The notes under the pieces were generated by a model. The model saw only the letters and a program-made list of their open reading frames with translations, did no database searches and was not told the DNA's origin. Of a DNA stretch of 64,000 nt, positions 51,488 through 59,713 are shown piece after piece; the first letter of the stretch is position 1, and every line of letters begins with the position of its first letter. Position numbers and translations under genes: made by a program. Source of the stretch: Laceyella tengchongensis (GTDB lineage Bacteria > Bacillota > Bacilli > Thermoactinomycetales > Thermoactinomycetaceae). The DNA lies in the NCBI RefSeq assembly GCF_900182735.1, contig NZ_FXTU01000002.1, positions 310,001 through 374,000 of the forward strand, read 5' to 3'.

Positions 51488-52402
51488 ATGCTGTTCACCA
51501 ATCCGATTGCCGCATATTGTCCCATTCACTTTCACGCGTTGCGCCAAACGGCGGACGCCGGCTGCCCGCAGATTGAATTGCAACTCCCTAACGATCCCTA
51601 TTCGGCCACCGAGCTATCGGAGCTACTGCAACTGTCAAAGCTCACACCGGTCGCCTTCCGAGCCCCTGTTTCCCTGGGATTGGGCACATCCCCTTTTCCA
51701 TTGGAAGAATGGAAACATTGGCTTGCGCTCATCGCCCAGCTAAACTTGGAAAGACCCCGTTTGGTATGCCACGCCGCTCCGGTGCCACTCGGTGCGATCT
51801 TTGAATACATGGATGACCACCCCACCGATTTCCATTCCTTGCAAGAGATGAAAAGCGAGTTGGTAAAGCGCATCGCCGCACAACTCAACCAACTGCACGA
51901 ACTCGGCAAAGCGGCCAACATTGAGTTGTTCATCGAAAATGCGCCGATGGGCGGAGATGCATATTTCGAACCGGGCCATTCCATGCTTTATCCAGTTCTG
52001 CGAACCCCCCGCCATCTCTTGCAATTAACCGAGCAAGCCCCCGTGCAGATCTGTTTTGACACGGCTCATGCCCGGATTACGTCCAATGCGCTCACTTATA
52101 TGCACCGTTCTCGGAGCCTATTTGCCGGAGCCACAGAGCAAGAGATTTTGCACGCTCCAAACCATTGGCTACGCTTCCACGAACTGTGCAAAGAACGCAT
52201 CGGACTGGTACGGTTGGGTTATGCCCTCAGTTGGGGGGACACCCCGTCCACCCGTCACATCCCGTTTCCCGAATCTACCTACGATGAATTGATCGACTTC
52301 GCTGAACAAGTCGACCCCTCTCTCCCCATTGTGCTGGCAGTCGGCGGAAAAGAGGCGCTACAGCAATCGTTGGCCACACTTCATGAATTAAAACGGACAT
52401 AA
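51488..52402 (+). CDS. Sugar phosphate isomerase/epimerase-like TIM-barrel protein
   Basis: 304 residues from the ATG at 51488, nine bases after GGAG. It looks like an AP-endonuclease-2/xylose-isomerase-like TIM barrel: FIENAPMGGDAYFEPG (Glu near 155, a typical metal ligand), VQICFDTAHARI (Asp and His near 195), and LVRLGYALSWGDTPSTRH near 245. The barrel is similar to UxuA/IolE-type isomerases, endonuclease IV and some hydroxypyruvate isomerases; the exact reaction is unknown. It is divergent from ccpN and may share control with it through the CcpN-type sites. Confidence 0.75.
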   Translation: MLFTNPIAAYCPIHFHALRQTADAGCPQIELQLPNDPYSATELSELLQLSKLTPVAFRAPVSLGLGTSPFPLEEWKHWLALIAQLNLERPRLVCHAAPVPLGAIFEYMDDHPTDFHSLQEMKSELVKRIAAQLNQLHELGKAANIELFIENAPMGGDAYFEPGHSMLYPVLRTPRHLLQLTEQAPVQICFDTAHARITSNALTYMHRSRSLFAGATEQEILHAPNHWLRFHELCKERIGLVRLGYALSWGDTPSTRHIPFPESTYDELIDFAEQVDPSLPIVLAVGGKEALQQSLATLHELKRT

Positions 52403-52418
52403 TAGGTATGATCTTTAC

Positions 52419-52460
52419 ACCGAGGCCATTGGGAAAGATCGTTTTCCCCATGGCCTCGGT
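52419..52460. terminator. Strong hairpin between convergent genes
   Basis: ACCGAGGCCAT-GGG-AA pairs with TT-CCC-ATGGCCTCGGT with small mismatches. The T-tracts are weak, so the function as a terminator is likely but not certain. Confidence 0.6.
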
Positions 52461-52464
52461 CGCT

Positions 52465-53199
52465 TCATTGATTGGCGCTTACGAATACCTCATACAACCA
52501 GGTTTCCACTTGCTGTCGTGAATGGATGCCGTCTGGATTACGCACTGCTTCTGCCTCCTCTTTGGAGACGCCGTATTCCCTGGCATCCGGCGAATTGGCC
52601 GCCCCACGGCTGATATAATATAAACGGCTGTTCCCAAAAAACGTGATATCGTACCCATAAAAATCAGGCAGTTGATAGGCTGCCTCATCAAACGGCATCT
52701 TGCCGATCCGTTTCCAAGCGCCAGTCAGAATCGGCGCCGCCTCCGTACACAAAGTAAATATTTGTTTTTTCTCTTTCTTCTTGAAGGTGGCCAAGGTCAT
52801 CGCTCTTTTGCTGAACAGGTCATAATATTCGAGGTACCAAGGCTCATCTGGCTTCCCACCGCGGACAATCATGGCGTATCCGGTCAGCTTACCGTCCAAC
52901 AGCGGTATAGCCACGATATCACCCGGTTGAATTTGGTCGGATTTGGCCGATTTGGGCGCTTTTTTCACTTTAATTTTGCAATCGGTCACTTGCTTACCAG
53001 CCAGTTCGTCACTGGCGCGTTCTCCCGCGATGGCGAGGGAGGCTTGCATGATGCCCTGCCATTCTTCCAATGTCGGTGTGCGTCCGATTTGCTCGACACT
53101 GGTGCGGGCGAGATTGATCCAAGTCTCACTTAGGATTTGGCTCAACAGCTGCTCATGCGGATGCGGTTTCTTTGGTGTTGTCTCTTTTTTTCTTGGCAT
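52465..53199 (-). CDS. Uncharacterised protein, Imm26-like central region
   Basis: 244 residues, soluble, ATG start. A basic N-terminus (PRKKETTPKKPHPHEQ) is followed by a helical part (about 18-70) and a beta-rich domain (about 90-160) that resembles the Imm26/immunity-protein pattern: PGDIVAIPLLDGKLTGYAMIV and YLEYYDLFSKRAMTLATF. The C-terminal part (170-244) has GYDITFFGNSRLYYISRG. I do not recognise the whole protein; an immunity or decoy-domain origin is a suggestion only. A 37-codon gene with a strong ribosome binding site lies 9 bases upstream. Confidence 0.7.
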   Translation of the reverse strand: MPRKKETTPKKPHPHEQLLSQILSETWINLARTSVEQIGRTPTLEEWQGIMQASLAIAGERASDELAGKQVTDCKIKVKKAPKSAKSDQIQPGDIVAIPLLDGKLTGYAMIVRGGKPDEPWYLEYYDLFSKRAMTLATFKKKEKKQIFTLCTEAAPILTGAWKRIGKMPFDEAAYQLPDFYGYDITFFGNSRLYYISRGAANSPDAREYGVSKEEAEAVRNPDGIHSRQQVETWLYEVFVSANQ

Positions 53200-53208
53200 G
53201 ATCGGGTA

Positions 53209-53322
53209 TCACACTCTCCCAGCGTTTAGCATGTATCTAATGGTTTCAAAAGCGATGCCGATTGTCGCCTTTAATAGATGCAGACGGAAGCGAATAGCGC
53301 GCAAAGCCCTTTCCGCTTCCAT
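53209..53322 (-). CDS. Small peptide gene (37 residues), unrecognised
   Basis: ATG at 53322 with AGGAGG five bases upstream, one of the best ribosome binding sites in the window; stop TGA at 53209. The peptide is basic and hydrophobic: an arginine-rich start (EAERALRAIRFRLHLL) leads into KATIGIAFETIRYMLN, an amphipathic or membrane-inserting helix. It ends 9 bases before the next gene, so they are almost surely cotranscribed. It may be a leader peptide, a small membrane peptide or a toxin-like partner; no family is recognised. Confidence 0.6.
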   Translation of the reverse strand: MEAERALRAIRFRLHLLKATIGIAFETIRYMLNAGRV

Positions 53323-53385
53323 CACTGCCTCCTATTCCATGGCTGATCAGCATACATAAGGGTTCCACATCTTATTTTAAATCTT

Positions 53386-53964
53386 TTATTTTATGTTACA
53401 ACCTGCGCCTTCCCTTCCAATCCCCTGATGATACTCCGTCGCCGTCATCCCGTATACGACGATGTCCTCAAATCGCCCATACAGATGGGCGGCTTCCTTC
53501 AGTATCCCTTCCTTCCGAAATCCCAATCGTTCTGGGATCGCCCTGCTTCGATGGTTGGGGGCTGCCACCCGAATCTCGATGCGAATGAGGCCGTAATGCT
53601 CAAAGCCGATAGCAAGAAGCGCGCGGACCGCTGCACTTGCCAGCCCTTTACCTTGCTGATCGGCAGCAAGCCAGTAGCCGATCTCTCCCTGGCGGTTGAG
53701 CCAGTTTAACTGATGGAAACCAATCATGCCGACAATGTTGCCTTCCAGCACCATCGCCGCTTGGAATCCTTGATTGTCAGCGTACTGGTTCAACCATTTT
53801 TTTATGATGGATTCATAGTCGTCGGGTGATTTCATATCATCCACCCAAGGCAACCAAGGACGCAAATGGCAGCGATTTTGATCGACGACCGCGTATAACT
53901 CTTCCCGATCTGCTTGCGTGGGCAACTTTAATGAAAGCTGTTCATTCACCGGAAAATAAAACAC
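53386..53964 (-). CDS. GNAT acetyltransferase, RimJ/RimL (YdaF-like)
   Basis: 192 residues, GTG start with GGAGG nine bases upstream. LSLKLPTQADREELY opens the fold, LRPWLPWVDD is a hallmark of the RimL/YdaF group, IGYWLAADQQGKGLASAAVRALL is the acetyl-CoA loop, and motif B reads RSRAIPERLGFRKEGILKEAAHLYG. It is probably a protein N-terminal or polyamine-type acetyltransferase. It lies between the glyS operon end (downstream, same strand) and the 37-codon gene. Confidence 0.88.
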   Translation of the reverse strand: MFYFPVNEQLSLKLPTQADREELYAVVDQNRCHLRPWLPWVDDMKSPDDYESIIKKWLNQYADNQGFQAAMVLEGNIVGMIGFHQLNWLNRQGEIGYWLAADQQGKGLASAAVRALLAIGFEHYGLIRIEIRVAAPNHRSRAIPERLGFRKEGILKEAAHLYGRFEDIVVYGMTATEYHQGIGREGAGCNIK

Positions 53965-54012
53965 CGGTCTCTTCCTCCTTCACAGCGAGTGATGGGAATC
54001 CGACATTGTAAA

Positions 54013-54043
54013 GAAAACGCAAGCGAGTGAAAGCTTGCGTTTT
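54013..54043 (-). terminator. Terminator of glyQS
   Basis: On the minus strand AAACGCAAGC pairs with GCTTGCGTTT, followed by a short T-rich run, ten bases past the glyS stop. Confidence 0.8.
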
Positions 54044-54052
54044 GGATACAAA

Positions 54053-56134
54053 TCAGGCAGGGAAGACCACATGTTCAAACGCGGCAAATGCGCTTGTCAA
54101 CGACGTGATTTCCCGTAACAGGGCCAAGCGGTTTTTTCTCACCGTTTCATCATCAACCATGACCATGACCTGATCGAAATATTGATGGATTTCCGGCACC
54201 ATGATCATCAGGGCGTGATAGAGAGCGCCGGGATCATCGTTCTCTTTTGCCCGCTCCCACTCCGTTTTGGCGCGGTTAAGGGCTTCATATAGGCTGTGTT
54301 CAGCCGGATCAGCGAACAAATCGGCCGTCACAGCTGTATCGTCTGCTTTGGCTGCCAAATTGGCCACGCGGGTGAAGCCTTCCACTTCCAATTTGAACGC
54401 ATCTCGATCCAACTGATCCATCAGTACTTGCGCTTTACGGATGATAAACGCTGGGTACGACAGTTCTCCTCCTAACACCGCCTCGATCACATCATAGCGA
54501 ATCTCCATCTCTTGCATGACGGCTTTCAGGCGCAAAGCGAAGAATTGGAGCAAGTCCCGTTCGACCTCAAGGCGTTCCACTTTGAGAAGACCAGCCTGCG
54601 CCAACTGATCCACCGCCGCTTTGATCAACGCAGTGAGCGAAAGCGACTGGAAGGAGGGGCTCAGCAGAATCTGCACGATGCCGGCCGCTTTTCTACGAAG
54701 GCCATAGGGGTCTTGCGAACCTGTCGGCTGGATGCCGATACCAAAGCTAGCGGCGATGGCATCCATTTTGTCTGCCAAACCGATCAATCCGCCGAGCAGA
54801 TGTTGCGGCACGTCATCTCCTGCGAAACGGGGCAGGTAGTGTTCATGAATCGCTTCTGCCACTTCCGCGTCTTCTCCATGCGCCAACGCATAATGGCTGC
54901 CCATGATGCCTTCCAATTCCGGGAATTCCCCGACCATTTGCGTGGCCAGGTCAAATTTGCAAATCGCGGCAGCGCGGTTCAGTTTGGATCGGTCGACGGG
55001 CAAGCCCCCTTGTTCGGCTAAAATCCGAGCCACCTCTCCAATCCGTCCGATCCGGTCACCGACGCTCCCCAACTCTTCTTGGTAGACGATGTTGGCTAGC
55101 TTCGCATTGGCCTCTTCAATCGGCAATTTCAAGTCTTCATCGTAGAAGAAACGGGCGTCGGCCAGCCGCGCGCGCAGCACTTTTTCATTCCCTTTGGCCA
55201 CATTCTCCAACCCGTTGCTGTCACCGTTGCGAACAGCCACGAAGAAAGGAAGCAATTGGCCGGATCGGTCTTCCACTGGGAAATACCGCTGATGTTCGCG
55301 CATGGTAGTAATCAGCACTTCGCGGGGCACTGCTAAGTACTCTGCGGAGAATGTGCCGTAAAACGCAGTCGGGTATTCCACCAGATGCGTCACTTCGTCC
55401 AACAGCCCCTCATCAACGGGGATTTTCCAGTTGTGCGTCTCCTCCAGCTGCCGCAATTGGCTCAAAATCAAGTTGCGGCGTTCTTCGACGTCGGCGAGCA
55501 CATATTGGCCGCGCAAGTCCTCTACATAGCGTTCTGGCGTTGTCAGCGCGATTTCCTGTCCTAAGAAGCGATGGCCTCGAGTGAGATTGCCAGCCTTCAA
55601 CCCCGCCCATTCCACTGGCACCACTTCTTCTCCGAACAAGCAGACCAACCAGCGCACCGGGCGGATGAATCGGGTGCGGTCATTCCACCGCATGGTTTTG
55701 GGGAAGTGCAAACTGGAGATCACTTCCGGCAGTCCCTTCAACAGCTGGGCAACCGTCTCTTCACCTGGCTGATGCAACTGGGCGAACACATAGGTCTCAC
55801 CCTTCACTTCTTTCAAAGTGAGCTGGTCGACGGTCAGCCCGTTTTTGCGCGCAAATCCTTCGGCTGCTTTGCTCCAGCCTCCGTCCGGAGTCTTAGCGAT
55901 CCGCGCCGCTGGGCCTCTCACTTCCTCTTCCTTGTCGGCTTGCTTCTCAGCCACAGCGTTGATGAGCACCGTCAAGCGCCGCGGTGTCGCATAGGTTTTC
56001 ACTGCTCCATGCTGAATGCGATTTTCTGTCAACCAAGCGGACAACTTATCCCCTAGTTGCTGTACCGCCCCGTCAATAAACCGCGCCGGCACCTCTTCGC
56101 AACCAATTTCCAATAGCAAATCCCGTTCGCTCAT
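54053..56134 (-). CDS. glyS: Glycyl-tRNA synthetase beta subunit
   Basis: 693 residues, normal for the alpha2beta2 bacterial enzyme. The beta subunit binds tRNA-Gly and helps catalysis by the alpha subunit. LLEIGCEEVPARFI opens the protein; the HD-like and anticodon-binding-like parts lie in the middle (GLADKMDAIAASFGIGIQPTGSQDPYGLRRKAAGIVQI near 450-485), and DALRS-type DQVMVMVDDETVRKNRLALL is at the C-terminus. It starts four bases inside glyQ, so the subunits are coupled. Confidence 0.96.
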   Translation of the reverse strand: MSERDLLLEIGCEEVPARFIDGAVQQLGDKLSAWLTENRIQHGAVKTYATPRRLTVLINAVAEKQADKEEEVRGPAARIAKTPDGGWSKAAEGFARKNGLTVDQLTLKEVKGETYVFAQLHQPGEETVAQLLKGLPEVISSLHFPKTMRWNDRTRFIRPVRWLVCLFGEEVVPVEWAGLKAGNLTRGHRFLGQEIALTTPERYVEDLRGQYVLADVEERRNLILSQLRQLEETHNWKIPVDEGLLDEVTHLVEYPTAFYGTFSAEYLAVPREVLITTMREHQRYFPVEDRSGQLLPFFVAVRNGDSNGLENVAKGNEKVLRARLADARFFYDEDLKLPIEEANAKLANIVYQEELGSVGDRIGRIGEVARILAEQGGLPVDRSKLNRAAAICKFDLATQMVGEFPELEGIMGSHYALAHGEDAEVAEAIHEHYLPRFAGDDVPQHLLGGLIGLADKMDAIAASFGIGIQPTGSQDPYGLRRKAAGIVQILLSPSFQSLSLTALIKAAVDQLAQAGLLKVERLEVERDLLQFFALRLKAVMQEMEIRYDVIEAVLGGELSYPAFIIRKAQVLMDQLDRDAFKLEVEGFTRVANLAAKADDTAVTADLFADPAEHSLYEALNRAKTEWERAKENDDPGALYHALMIMVPEIHQYFDQVMVMVDDETVRKNRLALLREITSLTSAFAAFEHVVFPA

Positions 56135-57018
56135 TTCGATTCCCCTCCCTTGTCTTTCAATAATGGGAAGCCCAATTTTTCACGTTCTTCAATGTACGCG
56201 CGGGCGATGCGGCGTGATAGGTTGCGTACCCGGCCAATGTAACCGGTGCGTTCGGTCACACTGATCGCTCCCCGTGCATCGAGCAGGTTAAAGGTATGGG
56301 AACATTTCAGCGCATAATCATATGCCGGGAAAACCAAATTCTCCTCCAACGCTCTCTTCGCCTCACGCTCATACTGGTCAAACAATTGGAACAGCCATTC
56401 TTTATCAGAGATTTCAAACGTGTATTTGGAATGCTCGTATTCGGGTTGCTGGAAAACATCGCCATACTTCACGCCATCCACCCATTCAAGCTCATACACA
56501 TTCTCTTTGTCTTGTATGTAGAGCGCCAGCCGCTCCAGCCCGTAGGTCAACTCCACCGACACCGGCTCTACATCCATGCTCCCCACTTGTTGGAAATAGG
56601 TGAACTGGGTTGCTTCCATTCCATCAACCCATACTTCCCAGCCCAATCCCGCAGCGCCAAAAGTGGGATTTTCCCAGTTATCTTCCACAAAGCGGATGTC
56701 ATGCTGAAGCGGATCAAGCCCCAGCGCCTTCAAGCTGTCTAAATAAATTTCTTGGATATTCTCAGGCACCGGCTTTAAAATGACTTGAAATTGATGGTGT
56801 TGATACAACCGGTTCGGATTTTCGCCATAGCGCCCGTCAGCTGGACGGCGCGAAGGCTCCACATACGCCGCTTTCCATGGCTCCGGGCCGAGCGCGCGCA
56901 AAAACGTCATCGGATTCAGCGTGCCAGCCCCTTTTTCCGTGTCGTATGGTTGCACGAGGACGCAACCTTGCGACGACCAGAATTCCTGCAACTGTTTGAT
57001 CATTTGTTGCATATTCAT
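56131..57018 (-). CDS. glyQ: Glycyl-tRNA synthetase alpha subunit
   Basis: 295 residues from the ATG at 57018; the open frame further upstream is the T-box leader. It is the class II catalytic subunit: LQEFWSSQGCVLVQPYD near the N-terminus, MTFLRALGPEPWKAAYVEPSRRPADGRYGENPNRL (motif 2 region; about 34-70) and GWEVWVDGMEATQFTYFQQVGS (near 140). It makes glycyl-AMP and charges tRNA-Gly. Transcription is under a T-box that reads uncharged tRNA-Gly. Confidence 0.96.
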   Translation of the reverse strand: MNMQQMIKQLQEFWSSQGCVLVQPYDTEKGAGTLNPMTFLRALGPEPWKAAYVEPSRRPADGRYGENPNRLYQHHQFQVILKPVPENIQEIYLDSLKALGLDPLQHDIRFVEDNWENPTFGAAGLGWEVWVDGMEATQFTYFQQVGSMDVEPVSVELTYGLERLALYIQDKENVYELEWVDGVKYGDVFQQPEYEHSKYTFEISDKEWLFQLFDQYEREAKRALEENLVFPAYDYALKCSHTFNLLDARGAISVTERTGYIGRVRNLSRRIARAYIEEREKLGFPLLKDKGGESK

Positions 57019-57048
57019 GAAATACACAACCCCCCACGTCTTTTTAAA

Positions 57049-57325
57049 CACTAAAAAACCTCTCGCCCCATGACAAAAGAAGTGTTTGCCATAGGGACGA
57101 GAGGTTATTTCCCGCGGTTCCACCCTATTTGGCTGACAACGTATCGCCAGCCCGCTCTCAGTATGGTGCGCTCCGGAACTGCCCTTCACCAAGCACCGTC
57201 ACCAGGCTTCCACCCTCCCCGGTTCGCTTTGCACGGCCGTCTTGGCTACTCCTTTTCCTTCTTCGCGCACGCTCGCATTGATCTAGCCTACGGCTTGCTT
57301 CTATATCACAAGCAAGCGTTTCATG
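57049..57325 (-). ncRNA. T-box leader of glyQS
   Basis: On the minus strand the T-box antiterminator bulge sequence GGGTGGAACCGCGGG is at 57111-57125, preceded by an AGGAGTAG S-turn-like motif near 57245-57255 and followed by the terminator hairpin CCTCTCG-CCCATG / CATGGGGCGAGAGG with TTTTTT (57049-57106). Uncharged tRNA-Gly should stabilise the antiterminator. There is no room for a stem II, as in other short glycine T-boxes. Confidence 0.94.
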
Positions 57326-57331
57326 GCAAAA

Positions 57332-57360
57332 AATATAACAAAATCAAAAGCCGTTGTCAA
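57332..57360 (-). promoter_or_regulatory. Sigma-A promoter of glyQS
   Basis: On the minus strand TTGACA (57355-57360, perfect) and TATATT (57332-57337) are separated by 17 bases. The -35 directly adjoins the recO stop codon. Confidence 0.8.
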
Positions 57361-58113
57361 TCATCCGCCAGCCCAAGTTTTGCGTATGCTGTCAAGCAAA
57401 GCGTGCGATTTGCACTCCCAAGGCAGATGCTCTTGCATAAACGCGCGGAGCAACGCCTCCAACTGTTCATTTGTTTCTGCTTTGACCGTCACTTCGCCCA
57501 TCCGCTCAGGGGCAAGGCGGCCCAACAGCGGTAAGATGCGGGCTACTGCTGGCGATACCGAAAGCCCGCGTGGATCAAGGTGGGCACATGCTTCGCACAA
57601 AAAGCCACCCTGGGTCACACTAAACCGAACCGGGCGCGAATCTTGACGGCAATGCGCACAATGATCCAACACGGGTGCGCTTCCGGCTAGAGAAAGTATT
57701 CTCAACTCGATCACCCTGGTCAAAATTTCGGGGTCAGTCCCTTGTTCCAGCCGGGACAGCAATGTTTTCAGAAGGCGGTAAAAAGCGGGATGCGGTTCTT
57801 TCTCCGCCAAGCTTTTATCAATCAATTCAAACCAATATGCTCCGTATGAAGTAAGCAATAAATCAGAACGGATCCCATGATGCGAATCCAACAGATCCGC
57901 TTGAGACAAGGAAACGATGCCACCGCCGCCGAAGCTGACGAAATGGGCGACGGTGAAAGGCTCGGTCACGGCGCTGAAACGGCTCTTCGTTTTTTTGGAC
58001 CCGCGGGCCATCAAGGCCACTTTGCCCAAAAACTCAGTGAACACCGTCACAATCTGATGGCTTTCCCCATAATCCCGAGCCTTCAGGACAATCCCTTCAA
58101 ATTTGTTCAACAA
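57361..58113 (-). CDS. recO: DNA repair protein RecO
   Basis: 250 residues with a TTG start (AGGAGAAAGGG upstream). RecO anneals SSB-coated DNA and loads RecA with RecR. The N-terminal OB-fold (about 1-80, GIVLKARDYGESHQIVTVFTE) precedes a helical domain and the four-cysteine zinc site CAHCRQDS ... LCEACAHLD (about 150-185). C-terminal helices complete the family length. It is followed directly by the glyQS promoter, and it is 17 bases after yqzL. Confidence 0.95.
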   Translation of the reverse strand: MLNKFEGIVLKARDYGESHQIVTVFTEFLGKVALMARGSKKTKSRFSAVTEPFTVAHFVSFGGGGIVSLSQADLLDSHHGIRSDLLLTSYGAYWFELIDKSLAEKEPHPAFYRLLKTLLSRLEQGTDPEILTRVIELRILSLAGSAPVLDHCAHCRQDSRPVRFSVTQGGFLCEACAHLDPRGLSVSPAVARILPLLGRLAPERMGEVTVKAETNEQLEALLRAFMQEHLPWECKSHALLDSIRKTWAGG

Positions 58114-58130
58114 GCGAATCGCCCTTTCTC

Positions 58131-58262
58131 CTAACCGTCCTCCTCGTCCTCTTCCGGGCGTTCATTCCCATCCGTTTGCTGGGGCACTGCCAAATCTCTG
58201 TACAACAGGTAAGCGTCAACGCTCCCCGTTCGCTGAAAGATATTCCAGGCCAGATTTTGCAA
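58131..58262 (-). CDS. yqzL: YqzL family small protein
   Basis: 43 residues. The start is TTG at 58262, because a stop codon lies just before it; AAAGGATG is seven bases upstream. LAWNIFQRTGSVDAYLLYRDL is the hallmark of the YqzL family, a conserved small protein between era and recO in Bacillales, and the acidic tail (NERPEEDEEDG) also fits. The function is unknown. It is easy to miss because of its size and start codon. Confidence 0.87.
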   Translation of the reverse strand: MQNLAWNIFQRTGSVDAYLLYRDLAVPQQTDGNERPEEDEEDG

Positions 58263-58344
58263 CTAGCATCATCCTTTCGGCTGTGCGATACACAAACTTA
58301 GGATGAACTAGAAAGGCGAGGAGTATTAGATGGAAAAATTGGTA

Positions 58345-59253
58345 TTACTCTTCTTCGCGGTATCCGAATTGCCGCAACATCATCTCCTCATTGCGCCAAT
58401 CCTTCTTCACTTTCACCCACAGATCGAGGAAGATACGGGTTCCAAGCAACCGCTCCATCTCTTCGCGGGCCCGCTTCCCCACTTCCTTGAGCAATGAGCC
58501 TTTCTTTCCGATCAAAATCCCCTTTTGGGAGGGGCGCTCGGTATAAATGACCGCGCGGACGTCGACGATGTCTTTGTCTTCACGCCGCTTCATCTCCTCA
58601 ATCACAACCGCCACCGAATGAGGGATTTCCTCGCGGGTCATCTCCAACACTTTTTCACGAATCAATTCCCCGACAATGAACCGCTCTGGGTGATCCGTCA
58701 CCTGGTCAGCGGGATAATATTGTGGGCCCTCCGGCAAATGGCTTATCAGCAAATCCATCAGCGTGGAGGTATTGTTGCCCTGCAACGCCGAAATCGGCAC
58801 GACCTCGTTGAACGAAAATTCCTTACGATAACGGTCGATCAGCGGCAACAACTCGTCCGGATGGACTTGGTCAATCTTGTTGACGACCAGAAACACAGGG
58901 GTTTTTACATTGCGCAGATTTTCCATGATATAGCGATCCCCTGGCCCATACCCTTCCGCGGCATCAATCAAAAACAGCACCAAATCCACTTCATCGAGGG
59001 CATCCCGGGCTGTCTTGACCAAAAACTCCCCTAATTTGGAATGTGGCTTGTGAATCCCCGGCGTGTCTAAAAAGACGACCTGCCCTCTCTCATCGGTATA
59101 CACCCCACGAATTTTGTTGCGGGTCGTCTGCGGTTTATCTGACATGATGGCGATCTTTTGCCCCACCACATGGTTCATAAGAGTAGATTTACCCACATTT
59201 GGGCGACCGATCAATGCCACAAATCCCGAGCGGTAATTATTGTCCATGGCCAT
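58345..59253 (-). CDS. era: GTPase Era
   Basis: 302 residues. Era binds 16S rRNA and checks 30S ribosome maturation. The G motifs are visible: G1 GRPNVGKST (16-24), G2 KPQTTRNKIRG, G3 DTPGIHKPHS (near 65), G4 NKIDQVH (near 125), G5 SALQGNN (near 157); the KH domain follows with GILIGKKGSLLKEVGKRAREEME (near 240-265). The start overlaps cdd by 17 bases. Confidence 0.97.
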   Translation of the reverse strand: MAMDNNYRSGFVALIGRPNVGKSTLMNHVVGQKIAIMSDKPQTTRNKIRGVYTDERGQVVFLDTPGIHKPHSKLGEFLVKTARDALDEVDLVLFLIDAAEGYGPGDRYIMENLRNVKTPVFLVVNKIDQVHPDELLPLIDRYRKEFSFNEVVPISALQGNNTSTLMDLLISHLPEGPQYYPADQVTDHPERFIVGELIREKVLEMTREEIPHSVAVVIEEMKRREDKDIVDVRAVIYTERPSQKGILIGKKGSLLKEVGKRAREEMERLLGTRIFLDLWVKVKKDWRNEEMMLRQFGYREEE

Positions 59254-59644
59254 CTAAATCTTCCTTTCCAAACGCTCCCGGCAACAACTCACCCACTGTC
59301 GTCACCGTGGTTTCTCCCTTCATGTTGGCAAGCCACACTTTCATATCAGGCGGGCACAGCTCCGCCATGACTTGGCGACAAGCTCCACAAGGGGAAACCG
59401 GCCCCGGGGTGTCGGCGACAATCGCAATCCCCTCCAACGCCCGGTGCCCCTCCGACACGGCCTTGAACAGCGCTGTCCGCTCCGCGCAGTTACTCAATCC
59501 GTAAGACGCATTTTCTATGTTGCAGCCGGCGATGATCTTCCCATCCGCCGTCAGTAAAGCCGCACCGACGGGAAACTGGGAATAGGGCACATACGCCCGC
59601 TGCCTTGCCGATTTTGCAGCTTCGATCAACTTTTCCATTTCCAT
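59237..59644 (-). CDS. cdd: Cytidine deaminase
   Basis: 135 residues from the ATG at 59644 (AAGGAG six bases upstream). It deaminates cytidine and deoxycytidine. The tetrameric small form has the FPVGAAL substrate loop, GCNIENASYGLSNCAERTALFKAVSEG with zinc Cys54-type and catalytic Glu, and PCGACRQVM with two more zinc cysteines. It is part of the phoH-era block as in Bacillus. Confidence 0.95.
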   Translation of the reverse strand: MEMEKLIEAAKSARQRAYVPYSQFPVGAALLTADGKIIAGCNIENASYGLSNCAERTALFKAVSEGHRALEGIAIVADTPGPVSPCGACRQVMAELCPPDMKVWLANMKGETTVTTVGELLPGAFGKEDLDGHGQ

Positions 59645-59713
59645 CCTCTTCTCCTTAAACGACAATCACATGCTTAACAGGGTTCCATTATTATAGAAAA
59701 AAAAAGGGGGGCA

